Source: NP936 sp002726085 (GTDB taxonomy: Bacteria > Acidobacteriota > Vicinamibacteria > Vicinamibacterales > UBA8438). From it: DNA of 64,000 bases. The stretch is from NCBI GenBank assembly GCA_036012905.1, contig DASCQF010000139.1:89595-153594 (forward strand). Reading direction: 5' to 3'. Positions 17,511 to 26,213 of this stretch are shown piece by piece. Numbering within the stretch: the stretch's first letter is position 1; every line of letters starts with the position of its first letter. A program made the position numbers and the translations under genes. The notes below the pieces were generated by a model. It searched no databases and was not told the origin of the DNA. It saw only the letters and a list, made by a program, of their open reading frames with translations.

Positions 17511-20207
17511 ATGGCACTGCTCCACACCTGGGTGCCCACGAGAGCTGTCATGGATGAGGAACTGACTCAACTCTACGCCACCGCACCAATCGGATTGGCT
17601 CTCGTCGACCGCGACCACCGATTCGTTCGGGTCAACGAACGGCTGGCAGCAATCCACGGCCGCTCAGTTGCCGACCACCTGGGTCGAACGATTCGCGAGG
17701 TCATACCGAACATAGCCGATGTGGTCGAGCGACACACGACGCAGGTGCTCGAAACTGGTGAGCCCCAGCTCAATGTCGAGGTGCGTGGACGCACACCGGC
17801 GCACCCAGATGAAGACCGCCGGTGGATGACCAGCCAGTATCCGGTTACAAAGACCGATGGCACGGTCAGTGGCGTGAGTATCGTCGTCGAGGACATCACC
17901 GACCGTTCGCTTGCGACCGAGGCGTTGCACCAGGCGAACGCGCAGATGTCAACGATCCTGAACTCGACGGCTGACGGCGTCGTTCAGATAGACAGCCAAG
18001 GCACCATTGCGGCTTTCAACGGGACCGCTGAACGAATGTTCGGGTATCGTGCCGAAGAGGTACTGGGGCAGAACGTCAAGATGCTGATGCCGGAACCCTA
18101 CAAGGCAGAGCATGACGCACACCTTGATCGGTACGCGCGCACGGGAGATAGGCACATCCTGAGCGTCGGTCGGGAGCTCGAGGGCCAGCGCAAGGACGGT
18201 TCAACGTTTCCACTCGGGCTCCGCGTGAACGAAGTGGATTCAGGCCAACACGTCTTTATTGGGACCCTGCAGGACCTGACCCTGCAAAAAGAGACCGAAC
18301 AGGCACTGCACGAAACCGAGGAACAGTACCGCATTCTCGTCGAGCAGTCACTCGTTGGCGTCTACCTCATCCAAGATTATCGGTACGTATACGTAAATCC
18401 GAAGATGGCGGAGATCTTCGGCTACACGCAGGAGGAGTTGCTCAGTCTCCCCAATGTGACGCTGGGCGTGGTGAGCACCGAGCGAGAGCGAGTGCAGAAG
18501 CAGATCCGCGACCGGCTGGAGGGAAAAGAGTCGATCTCCAACTACAACTTTCACGCCCGCCACAGGAACGGTCGACTGCTCGAATTAGAGGTCCATGGCT
18601 CACGAACCGAGCTCAACGGTCGACCGGCCATCGTCGGATCCATGTTGGACATCACCGAGCGCGTCGACGCCGAGCGACACTTCCGGCAGGCGGAGGCGGA
18701 GCTCCGCCAGGCACGAAAAATGGAAACCATCGGTCGGCTGGCCGGCGGCGTCGCGCATGACTTCAACAACCTACTCACCATCGTCGTCGGGCACGGCGAC
18801 CGGTTGCTGCGGCACCTGCGCCCCCAGGACCCCCTGCACCGGAGCGCCTCGACGATCCGCCATGCCGCCAGCCGGGCCACGGCGCTCACCGGACAGTTGC
18901 TGGCATTCAGCCGCCGCCAGGCGCTGAAACCAACTGTGCTCAGTCCGAACGAGGCCGTGACCGAAGTCGAGCAATTGTTGCCGCGCCTCCTCGGGGAAGA
19001 CATCCAGATGGAGGTGGCCCTCTCGCCAGACGTCTGGTCCATCAGGGTCGACCGGGATCAGCTTGGTCAGGTTCTGATGAATCTGGCTGTGAACGCCCGC
19101 GACGCGATGCCCGACGGTGGCACGATCCGGATTGCCACGACCAACGTGCTCCTCGATCGAACGTCTGCGCGGAAACACGCGGGCATGCCGGCAGGCCCGT
19201 ACGTTGCGATCACGTTCAGCGACACCGGTCACGGAATGGATGAGATGACCCTGGCACAGGTGTTCGAACCATTCTTCACGACGAAGGACCACGACAAGGG
19301 GACCGGACTCGGTCTCTCCACGGTGTACGGTGTCGTCACCCAGAGCAGCGGCTTTGTCGACGTGGACAGCGCGCCAGGACACGGAACGACATTTACGATC
19401 TACTTTCCGCAAGTCGAGGCAGCCGAGCAGCAGGCCCCGCCGGCCATCTCACACGAGCCTCCGGCCTACGGCACCGAAACCGTCCTCCTTGTCGAAGACG
19501 AAGATGACCTGCGCGAAGTGTTGCAGGAGGGACTCGAGGCGCTGGGGTACGTGGTAGTAACGGCGCGCAACGGGAAGGAAGCCCTCGAGCGCTGTCACCA
19601 AGCGGCGTTCGACGTTGTCGTCACCGACGTGGTGATGCCGGAAATGAACGGCCGCGAGCTCAGCGAGCGTCTGACCGTATCATTTCCGGAGTTGAAGACG
19701 TTGTACATCTCGGGCTTCACCGACGACATCATCGGTCAGCGCGGGGTGTCGGAAGGCGGTCCGCAGCTGTTGCGGAAACCGTTCTCGGCGGATGAGCTTG
19801 CTCGCAAGGTTCAGGAGGTGCTGCATGCGGGCGAGCAGCCCTCACGGCAGCTCGAGATAGACTCACGGAGGGGGCTCGTCGTGATGCGTCCGGTCGGGGA
19901 CATCAGTTACCGCAGCATCATTGCATCCGGTGCGGAGGTCCTACAACATCCACTCTACGACGCAAGCTTCGACGCGCTTATCGATCTCCGGGGAGGCCGT
20001 CTTCGCCTGACGCCGGAAGAAGTGACGGCGCTGGTCGACTTGCTCGTGACGTCGGGCCAGACGCCACCGACGCGCACGGCAGTGCTCGTCGATTCACCGC
20101 GCGAGACGGCGCTGGTGATGCTTTACAGCCAACGTGCCACATTCCACAGCCTCCAGGCTTTTTCGACCAAAGAAGCCGCCTACACCTGGCTCGAACGAGA
20201 CACCTGA
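17511..20207 (+). CDS. Hybrid sensor histidine kinase: PAS, FixL-like haem-PAS, PAS, HisKA-HATPase, receiver, SpoIIAA-like tail
   Basis: 898 residues from ATG 17511 (ATG 17550 is an equally plausible start). No membrane segment, so cytoplasmic. PAS1 covers about 18-135. PAS2 (about 142-262) carries the FixL block MLMPEPYKAEHDAHLDRYAR; His201, Arg207, His215 and Arg221 match, with identical spacing, FixL His200 (haem ligand), Arg206, His214 and Arg220. PAS3 covers about 270-390. HisKA has phospho-acceptor His416 in AGGVAHDFNN; the ATPase has NARDAM, DTGHGM and GTGLGL. The receiver (about 655-770) has Asp706 and Lys756. Residues about 785-898 look like a SpoIIAA/STAS-like domain. It likely senses oxygen or another haem ligand and phosphorylates its own receiver; no separate DNA-binding regulator is adjacent. 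Confidence 0.9.
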   Translation: MALLHTWVPTRAVMDEELTQLYATAPIGLALVDRDHRFVRVNERLAAIHGRSVADHLGRTIREVIPNIADVVERHTTQVLETGEPQLNVEVRGRTPAHPDEDRRWMTSQYPVTKTDGTVSGVSIVVEDITDRSLATEALHQANAQMSTILNSTADGVVQIDSQGTIAAFNGTAERMFGYRAEEVLGQNVKMLMPEPYKAEHDAHLDRYARTGDRHILSVGRELEGQRKDGSTFPLGLRVNEVDSGQHVFIGTLQDLTLQKETEQALHETEEQYRILVEQSLVGVYLIQDYRYVYVNPKMAEIFGYTQEELLSLPNVTLGVVSTERERVQKQIRDRLEGKESISNYNFHARHRNGRLLELEVHGSRTELNGRPAIVGSMLDITERVDAERHFRQAEAELRQARKMETIGRLAGGVAHDFNNLLTIVVGHGDRLLRHLRPQDPLHRSASTIRHAASRATALTGQLLAFSRRQALKPTVLSPNEAVTEVEQLLPRLLGEDIQMEVALSPDVWSIRVDRDQLGQVLMNLAVNARDAMPDGGTIRIATTNVLLDRTSARKHAGMPAGPYVAITFSDTGHGMDEMTLAQVFEPFFTTKDHDKGTGLGLSTVYGVVTQSSGFVDVDSAPGHGTTFTIYFPQVEAAEQQAPPAISHEPPAYGTETVLLVEDEDDLREVLQEGLEALGYVVVTARNGKEALERCHQAAFDVVVTDVVMPEMNGRELSERLTVSFPELKTLYISGFTDDIIGQRGVSEGGPQLLRKPFSADELARKVQEVLHAGEQPSRQLEIDSRRGLVVMRPVGDISYRSIIASGAEVLQHPLYDASFDALIDLRGGRLRLTPEEVTALVDLLVTSGQTPPTRTAVLVDSPRETALVMLYSQRATFHSLQAFSTKEAAYTWLERDT

Positions 20208-20235
20208 GCCGCAGCGCGACTTTCAGCACGGACTG

Positions 20236-22341
20236 CTAGTGGTCGCCAAGGACTTGCTCCTGGCCAAACACTTGCTGGACAGCAAGATACAACTGCTCGG
20301 GTGTAAACGGCTTCTGGATGAAGGACGCGTGCTCAGTAGCCATACCGCGTCTCAGGAGATGGTCCGGCGCGTATCCGGACATATACAACACCCGCATGTC
20401 AGGCCATCTCGCGATCAATCGGTGCGCGAGGTCCGGCCCGCTCGTGTCTGGCATCACGACGTCGGTCAGGAGCAGGTCGACGCCCTGTGATTGTTCCATC
20501 AGTCGTTCCGCTACCGTGGCGTCAGAAGCGCTGAGCACGGAATATCCGACCGCCTCCAGGTGCTCACGAACGAGCTCCAGCACGGCCAGATCGTCGTCGA
20601 TGACCAACACGGTCGAACCGGCGACACGCTCAGCAACGATGGAGACTGGCGGGTCATCGACCCGCTCCTCGGGCGCCAGTTCGGATGACGGCATCGTGAT
20701 ATCGACCACCGTACCCTGACCCTCCCTCGACGCAACTTCGATCCGACCGCCGATCCGGCTCACGATGCCGTTGACAATCGCTAGCCCGAGACCGGTACCG
20801 TGCACGCCTTTCGTCGTGTAGAACGGCTCGAACAGATGTGCCTGCACTTCGTCGCTCATGCCGCCACCGGTATCAGCGACCGACAGACGCACCATGGATA
20901 CCCCGCTCCCACCGCTATCTCTCGACTCTACGTTCGCCGTCGAGATCATCACGACGCCACCGTCCGGCATCGCCTCCCGCGCGTTGATCACGAGATTCAA
21001 CAGCACCTGCTCGACGTGACCCCGGTCGGCCAGCACCGTTGCGAGCTCAGGATCGAGGTTTGTCGCCAGCTCGATGTCGGCCCCGATGATCCGGCCCAAC
21101 AGATCCCCAAGGTCCGTCACAATCGCGTTCAAGGCGAGGGGCGACACCGTCACGACATCCTGCCGACTGATTCGCAGCAGCTGTCGCACGATCTCGGTCG
21201 CCCGTGTGGCCGCCTGCTTGATCTTCTCGGTGCTCGCACGGAGCGGATCGTCATCAGAGAGCCTCGACAGCTGCCTCGAGGCATACCCGAGAATGACCGT
21301 GAGGAGGTTGTTGAAATCGTGTGCGATTCCGCCAGCGAGGCGGCCGATCGCCTCCATCTTCTGGGATTGCAGCAACTGCTCCTGCACTTCGCTTCGTTCC
21401 GTCTCGGCCTCTCGGAGCGCCGTGATGTCGTTGGCGAAGGCGAAGTTGAACTCTTCGCCACGGTACTCGACCAGCGAGGACGTCGCGAGGATCCGGAGCA
21501 TCCGGCCTTCCTTGTGACGAAGGTCGGTTTCGTATTGAATCCAGCGGCGACGCTTGAGCCTCTTCCAGGAATCCGGCCAGACCTCTGACGTAAATCGGGG
21601 GGCTAGCTCATGGATGTCCGCCGCCAGAAGCTCCTCGCGCGTGTAGCCCAACGCCTCGCACAGCGCGTCGTTGACAAACGCGAAACGCGCATCGGCGGTG
21701 ATCAGCGCCGCCGACGTTGCCGAGCGCTCGATCGCCGTTTTGAAGAGGTTGGCCTCCTCCTGGAGCCGGGTATTGAGCTCGGAAATGGTGATGGTGTCGC
21801 GCACGCTTTGCCAATACGCCGCCGCGTTGGACCGCGATTGGACGAGAAGAAACCAGAAAAACAGCGATACGACCATTGCCAGCGTGACCCTGTTGTCCGA
21901 GACCATGGTGAGGGTCATGAGGGCGGTCGGCACTCCAATGATGGTCAGATACCCGCGTGCCAAAGACAGGCGCGGCGCGAATTCGCTGGCGCCGCCGGCG
22001 GCGATCCCCGAACCGCCGATCAGGACCAGCCACATCGGCCACTCTTCGGGGAACAACCTGATGGTGATGAAGATGAGCGCGCTCCAGGAAATGGCCGTCA
22101 GGTAGATCCCGGTCGTCAGGACACGCCCCCATGACAGCACGGCCTCATCGCCAAGCTCAGACCGAAGGGCATAGGCAGCCCAGAGACGCAGCCCGATGGC
22201 CACCACCACGCCCACAGATACGGCAAGCACCTGCGCTGGATAGTCCTGGAGGTAGCTCGTGCTGGCGAGCACCAGAGCCAGGAGGATTGCTACGCCAACC
22301 GCGCCCGAGGTCGATCGTTTTGCGAGGTCGACCGTGCGCAA
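20236..22341 (-). CDS. Membrane-bound hybrid sensor histidine kinase with PAS and receiver
   Basis: 701 residues from a TTG at 22341, the only start before the first membrane helix. Residues about 12-170 contain five or six hydrophobic helices. A PAS domain occupies about 195-315, followed by HisKA with His341 (AGGIAHDFNN), an HATPase with NAREAM, DTGGGM and GTGLGL, and a receiver (about 575-695) with Asp627 and Lys677. The kinase core is of the same class as the kinase convergently encoded at 17511 (28 bases between the two stops). The ligand sensed by the membrane domain is unknown. The absence of a linked response regulator suggests a phosphorelay to a partner elsewhere. Confidence 0.88.
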   Translation of the reverse strand: MRTVDLAKRSTSGAVGVAILLALVLASTSYLQDYPAQVLAVSVGVVVAIGLRLWAAYALRSELGDEAVLSWGRVLTTGIYLTAISWSALIFITIRLFPEEWPMWLVLIGGSGIAAGGASEFAPRLSLARGYLTIIGVPTALMTLTMVSDNRVTLAMVVSLFFWFLLVQSRSNAAAYWQSVRDTITISELNTRLQEEANLFKTAIERSATSAALITADARFAFVNDALCEALGYTREELLAADIHELAPRFTSEVWPDSWKRLKRRRWIQYETDLRHKEGRMLRILATSSLVEYRGEEFNFAFANDITALREAETERSEVQEQLLQSQKMEAIGRLAGGIAHDFNNLLTVILGYASRQLSRLSDDDPLRASTEKIKQAATRATEIVRQLLRISRQDVVTVSPLALNAIVTDLGDLLGRIIGADIELATNLDPELATVLADRGHVEQVLLNLVINAREAMPDGGVVMISTANVESRDSGGSGVSMVRLSVADTGGGMSDEVQAHLFEPFYTTKGVHGTGLGLAIVNGIVSRIGGRIEVASREGQGTVVDITMPSSELAPEERVDDPPVSIVAERVAGSTVLVIDDDLAVLELVREHLEAVGYSVLSASDATVAERLMEQSQGVDLLLTDVVMPDTSGPDLAHRLIARWPDMRVLYMSGYAPDHLLRRGMATEHASFIQKPFTPEQLYLAVQQVFGQEQVLGDH

Positions 22342-22628
22342 CTTGACGAGCTCGGCTTGTGTCGCTTTTGGTAGGGACTCGAGTCAGGCACGAAGCCCGC
22401 CATCCGTGAAGGACGAGCGGGCCGCGAGGTCACGGGACAGAAAACCTTCCATTGGCACGAGCCGATCTGATGGCGAGAGCGACGACGAACGAGCGGAGGC
22501 AGGAGCAGGCCTCCTCGACACATGAGATATTGACGGTCGCTAAGGTGAACTGAGACGCAGTATAGCGGTATACGCGCTCAGGGGCAATCTGTCATAAAGG
22601 GTTCAAGTCTGACATATCGCTGCTCACA

Positions 22629-23435
22629 TCAGCTGGGGGAGCTCTTCGTGTCGTCGCGTCTCGTTCTGATCACTCTGGCCGGTACTCCGGCGGCCACGCA
22701 CCACGGCGGGATCTCCCCGCGAACCACCCCACCTGCCCCGATGATCGCGTCGCGACCGACCCGAGCGCCGTCGGAGATGACGACGTGGGCGCCAAGCCAG
22801 ACGTTGTCGTCCACCTCGATCCCCTGGGCAACACGCCCTTGCTCGAGCACCGGCCGATCGGTTCGATCGTGGAGATGGTCACCACCAACCACGTAGGTGT
22901 AGGCGGCGACGAGTGTGCGCTTACCGAGCCGGACGTGTCCACCCGAAAAGATCTCGCAGTTGAAGCCTATGTTGGCCCGGTCATCGATCTCGATGTCTCC
23001 ATTCTTGCAGCTCAGGATCGTATTTCGACCGATGAAGACACCGTTTCCAATGGAGATGCCACGGTTGTCGGCACCCTTGGCATCGAGACAGCAGTTGTCA
23101 TCGATCACGACATCGTCACCGATGCGAATCTTGTGGGGATGGCGGAGCACGACGTTCTGCCCGAAGACCACGTTCCGTCCCACCCGTCCCAGGAGCCAGG
23201 GATAGAGCTTTGACCGCAGGAACAACCCCAGCGCACCAGGGAGCCACGCGCACACCATCGTGACCGCCTCGTATCGTATCAGCGGCCAGAGACCTGGTTG
23301 TCCCACGACGAGAGTGGCATAGCGCTGCACCTTCGTCTGACCCGTCGCGAACAGCTCTTCTTGAATGACAGTGATCCGGCGGCCTGAGTCGCGTGAGGCG
23401 GTGCCGCCGGACGGTGGGTTTGACTCGGCTGCCAA
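22629..23435 (-). CDS. Hexapeptide-repeat (LbetaH) acyltransferase
   Basis: 268 residues if TTG 23435 is used; no ATG or ribosome site is near, so the N-terminus is uncertain. Residues about 85-255 are successive [LIV]GxxxxI-type hexapeptide turns (VVFGQNVVLRHPHKIRIGDD, ISIGNGVFIGRNTIL, VWLGAHVVISDGARVGRDAI), ending with the family's IIGAGGVVRGEIPPWCVAAG and VPARVI. Such left-handed beta-helix trimers transfer acetyl or other acyl groups from CoA to sugars. A hydrophobic stretch at about 45-75 suggests membrane association. It is divergent from a second hexapeptide enzyme at 23532. Confidence 0.8.
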   Translation of the reverse strand: MAAESNPPSGGTASRDSGRRITVIQEELFATGQTKVQRYATLVVGQPGLWPLIRYEAVTMVCAWLPGALGLFLRSKLYPWLLGRVGRNVVFGQNVVLRHPHKIRIGDDVVIDDNCCLDAKGADNRGISIGNGVFIGRNTILSCKNGDIEIDDRANIGFNCEIFSGGHVRLGKRTLVAAYTYVVGGDHLHDRTDRPVLEQGRVAQGIEVDDNVWLGAHVVISDGARVGRDAIIGAGGVVRGEIPPWCVAAGVPARVIRTRRDDTKSSPS

Positions 23436-23531
23436 GGGATTGTGAGCGAGTTTGGGACGCGACGAGCCAGTATAGCATGACCGTGGTATCCTCTTTCGTT
23501 GCTAGGAGATCTGGGCGCACCCCTACGAAAC

Positions 23532-24035
23532 ATGATCGCGTCAGACGTGCAATTGGGTGAGGGTGTCGAAATCCGGCATCCCGACCTCGTCAACCTCTAC
23601 GGCTGTGATATCGGCGACGGCACGAAGCTCGGCACCTTCGTGGAGGTCCAGAAGGAGGTCCAAGTCGGTCGTCGATGCAAGATCTCGTCACACACCTTCA
23701 TCTGCTCCGGCGTCACGATAGAAGACGAGGTCTTCATCGGTCACGGCGTCATGTTCACCAACGACCTCTACCCGCGCGCCACGACCGCGGGTGGACGGCC
23801 GCAGACCGGGTGCGACTGGGCGCAGATTCCGACCCGCGTGCGGGCTGGCGCCTCGATTGGCAGTAACGCGACGATCCTGGCCGGAGTGACGATTGGCGAG
23901 CGGGCGCTGATTGGCGCCGGCGCCGTCGTGACCCGCGATGTGGCACCAGACGCCATCGTAACTGGTGTGCCGGCACGGGTCGTCGGCGACCCCCGGGACG
24001 AGGCACGCGATCGCGCCACAGGGGATGGAGACTGA
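23532..24035 (+). CDS. Sugar-nucleotide N-acetyltransferase, WbpD/WlbB-like
   Basis: 167 residues from ATG 23532; the longer frame from TTG 23499 is less likely because related enzymes begin directly with this segment (MIASDVQLGEGVEI). Left-handed beta-helix repeats run throughout: DIGDGTKLGTFVEVQ, KISSHTFICSGVTIEDEVFI, then GHGVMFTNDLYPRA, a close match to the WbpD active-site region, and VTIGERALIGAGAVVTRDV with VPARVVG. WbpD acetylates the 3-amino group of a UDP-2-acetamido-3-amino-uronate. It is followed by a dehydrogenase and an aminotransferase, giving the complete late part of that pathway. Confidence 0.85.
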   Translation: MIASDVQLGEGVEIRHPDLVNLYGCDIGDGTKLGTFVEVQKEVQVGRRCKISSHTFICSGVTIEDEVFIGHGVMFTNDLYPRATTAGGRPQTGCDWAQIPTRVRAGASIGSNATILAGVTIGERALIGAGAVVTRDVAPDAIVTGVPARVVGDPRDEARDRATGDGD

Positions 24036-24083
24036 CCGCGCGCGGCTTGATTCGTCATCTCTGACCGTAAGGACACCACCACG

Positions 24084-25112
24084 ATGATCGGCATCGGCGT
24101 CATCGGCTACGGCTACTGGGGCCCAAACCTCGTCCGCAATTTCAGCGAGGCAGCCGGTTCTCGCGTCGTGGCGGTCAGTGATTTGACTCGCGAGCGACTC
24201 GACCGCGTGTCTAGTCGATATCCCAACGTCCTGACTACGACCGAAGCCAGCGAGCTGATCGACAACCCCGCAGTCGACGCGGTCGCAATCGCGACGCCGG
24301 TGTCCACCCATTTCGATCTCAGCATGCGCGCCCTTGAAGCCGGCAAGCATGTCTGGGTCGAGAAGCCACTGGCCGCGACTAGCGATGAGGCCCAGCGACT
24401 GCGCGACGAAGCGGCCGCACGCGGGCTGGTCCTTATGGTGGACCACACCTTCGTATACACCGGCGCCGTACGGAAGATCGCCGACCTAGTGCGGACTGGG
24501 CAGTTGGGCTCGCTCTACTACTACGACTCAGTCCGGGTGAATCTCGGACTCTTCCAATACGATGTCGACGTAATGTGGGATCTCGCCGTGCACGACCTGT
24601 CGATCATGGATTACGTGCTCGATGTGCGGCCCCGTGCCGTTTCGGCGATTGGCAGTGCGCATGTCCCGGGACGAACAGCCAACCTCGCCTACCTCACCTG
24701 TCTGTTCGACGACAGCCTGATCGCCCACTTCCATGTCAACTGGCTGGCGCCGGTAAAGGTGCGCCGGACGCTGATCGGCGGAGATCGGCAGATGATCGTC
24801 TACGACGATCTCGAGCCCAGTGAGAAGGTGCGAGTCTACGACAAGGGCATTACGGTCGACCCGGGGCCGGAGGGCCGCTACGAGATGCTGGTGAGCTATC
24901 GCACCGGCGACATGTGGGCGCCCCAGCTCGAGACAACCGAGGCGCTGACGGTCGCTGCGCGTGACTTCATCGGGTCAATCGAGACCGGGGGCACTCCCGT
25001 AACCAACAGTGCCGTCGGACTCCGCGTGGTTCGCATTCTGGAAGCGGCGACCCGCTCGATGAAGAATCGTGGTGAGCTCATCGAGCTGGACCTCGCCAAG
25101 GTCGGCGCATGA
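24084..25112 (+). CDS. Gfo/Idh/MocA sugar-nucleotide dehydrogenase, WbpB/WlbA-like
   Basis: 342 residues from ATG 24084 with AAGGA about 10 bases upstream. Residues 3-30 form a Rossmann NAD site (GVIGYGYWGPNLVRNF); EKPLA at about 94-98 carries the conserved lysine, and DLAVHDLSIMDY has the His of the catalytic pair. WbpB/WlbA enzymes oxidise C3 of UDP-GlcNAc-uronate. Its stop overlaps the aminotransferase start by four bases (ATGA), a sign of translational coupling. Substrate assignment follows from the three-gene context. Confidence 0.85.
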   Translation: MIGIGVIGYGYWGPNLVRNFSEAAGSRVVAVSDLTRERLDRVSSRYPNVLTTTEASELIDNPAVDAVAIATPVSTHFDLSMRALEAGKHVWVEKPLAATSDEAQRLRDEAAARGLVLMVDHTFVYTGAVRKIADLVRTGQLGSLYYYDSVRVNLGLFQYDVDVMWDLAVHDLSIMDYVLDVRPRAVSAIGSAHVPGRTANLAYLTCLFDDSLIAHFHVNWLAPVKVRRTLIGGDRQMIVYDDLEPSEKVRVYDKGITVDPGPEGRYEMLVSYRTGDMWAPQLETTEALTVAARDFIGSIETGGTPVTNSAVGLRVVRILEAATRSMKNRGELIELDLAKVGA

Positions 25113-26209
25113 TCCCACTCGTCGACCTGCAGGCCCAGTACGCCTCGATCAAAGACGAGATCGACACGGCCGTCCTGAGCGTGCTCGCCAGCGCCCGATT
25201 CGCCCTCGGGCCGGAGGTGGCTGCCTTTGAAGAGAAGTTCGCCGCCTATTGCGGCACGGGTCACGCCGTAGCGGTCAACTCGGGCACGAGCGCCCTGCAT
25301 CTCGCACTGCTGGCCGCGGGGGTCGGACATGGGGACGAGGTAATCACCGTTCCGTTTACCTTCGTCGCCTCAGTGGCGGCAATCCGGTATACCGGGGCCA
25401 CACCGGTGTTCGTCGACATCGAGCCGCAGGCCCGCACGATTGATGTCAATCAGGTGGAGCAGGCGATCACCTCGCGAACGAAAGCGATTCTCCCGGTCCA
25501 CCTCTATGGTCAACCAGCGGACATGGACCCGCTGCTGACGCTGGCTCAACGCCACCACCTGACGCTGATCGAGGACGCGGCGCAGGCACATGGCGCGGAA
25601 TACCGAGGCCGACGGGTGGGCAGCCTCGGCGAACTGGGCTGTTTCAGCTTCTATCCGGGCAAGAACCTGGGCGCTTACGGAGAAGGGGGCATCGTCGTCA
25701 CGAACGACGCAGATCACGCCCGCACGATCCGCTCACTCCGAAGCTGGGGTGAGGACCGCCGCTACCATCACACCCTCCCCGGCTTCAACTACCGCATGGA
25801 CGGCATCCAAGGCGCCATCTTGCGGGTCAAGCTGAGCCACCTACCCGCGTGGACTGACGCCCGGCGACGGGTCGCCGCGACGTACGACCGCGTGTTGGCC
25901 GACACGGGCGTCACGACCCCAGCGGTCATGCCCTATGCTCATCACGTCTTTCATCTTTACGCGGTCCAGACGGAGCACCGGGACGCCCTGCACCAGGCGC
26001 TCGACGCGGAAGGCATCCAGACCGGCTTGCACTACCCGGTGCCGGTTCATCTACAACCGGCGTACGCCGACCTAGGGGGACAGGAGGGCGACTACCCGTG
26101 CGCCGAGGCCGCGGCGACCGCTACGCTCACCCTGCCGATTTACCCGGAGATCCCGGAGGAAGTACCGGCTCGCGTGGCCGAGATCATTCGCCGGACGCTA
26201 CCGAACTGA
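25109..26209 (+). CDS. DegT/DnrJ/EryC1/StrS aminotransferase, WbpE/WlbC-like
   Basis: 366 residues from ATG 25109. PLP-enzyme features: NSGTSALHLALLAAG (phosphate site), TVPFTFVASVAAIRYTGATP, IEDAAQAHGAEYRGRRVG (cofactor Asp), and the Schiff-base lysine in SFYPGKNLGAYGEGG. The tail FNYRMDGIQGAIL and ALDAEGIQTGLHYPVPVHLQ is typical of the family. It would add the 3-amino group from glutamate to the 3-keto sugar made by the preceding dehydrogenase; the product is then N-acetylated by the enzyme at 23532. It is the last of this tight trio, five bases before the next gene. Confidence 0.9.
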   Translation: MIPLVDLQAQYASIKDEIDTAVLSVLASARFALGPEVAAFEEKFAAYCGTGHAVAVNSGTSALHLALLAAGVGHGDEVITVPFTFVASVAAIRYTGATPVFVDIEPQARTIDVNQVEQAITSRTKAILPVHLYGQPADMDPLLTLAQRHHLTLIEDAAQAHGAEYRGRRVGSLGELGCFSFYPGKNLGAYGEGGIVVTNDADHARTIRSLRSWGEDRRYHHTLPGFNYRMDGIQGAILRVKLSHLPAWTDARRRVAATYDRVLADTGVTTPAVMPYAHHVFHLYAVQTEHRDALHQALDAEGIQTGLHYPVPVHLQPAYADLGGQEGDYPCAEAAATATLTLPIYPEIPEEVPARVAEIIRRTLPN

Positions 26210-26213
26210 TCCG

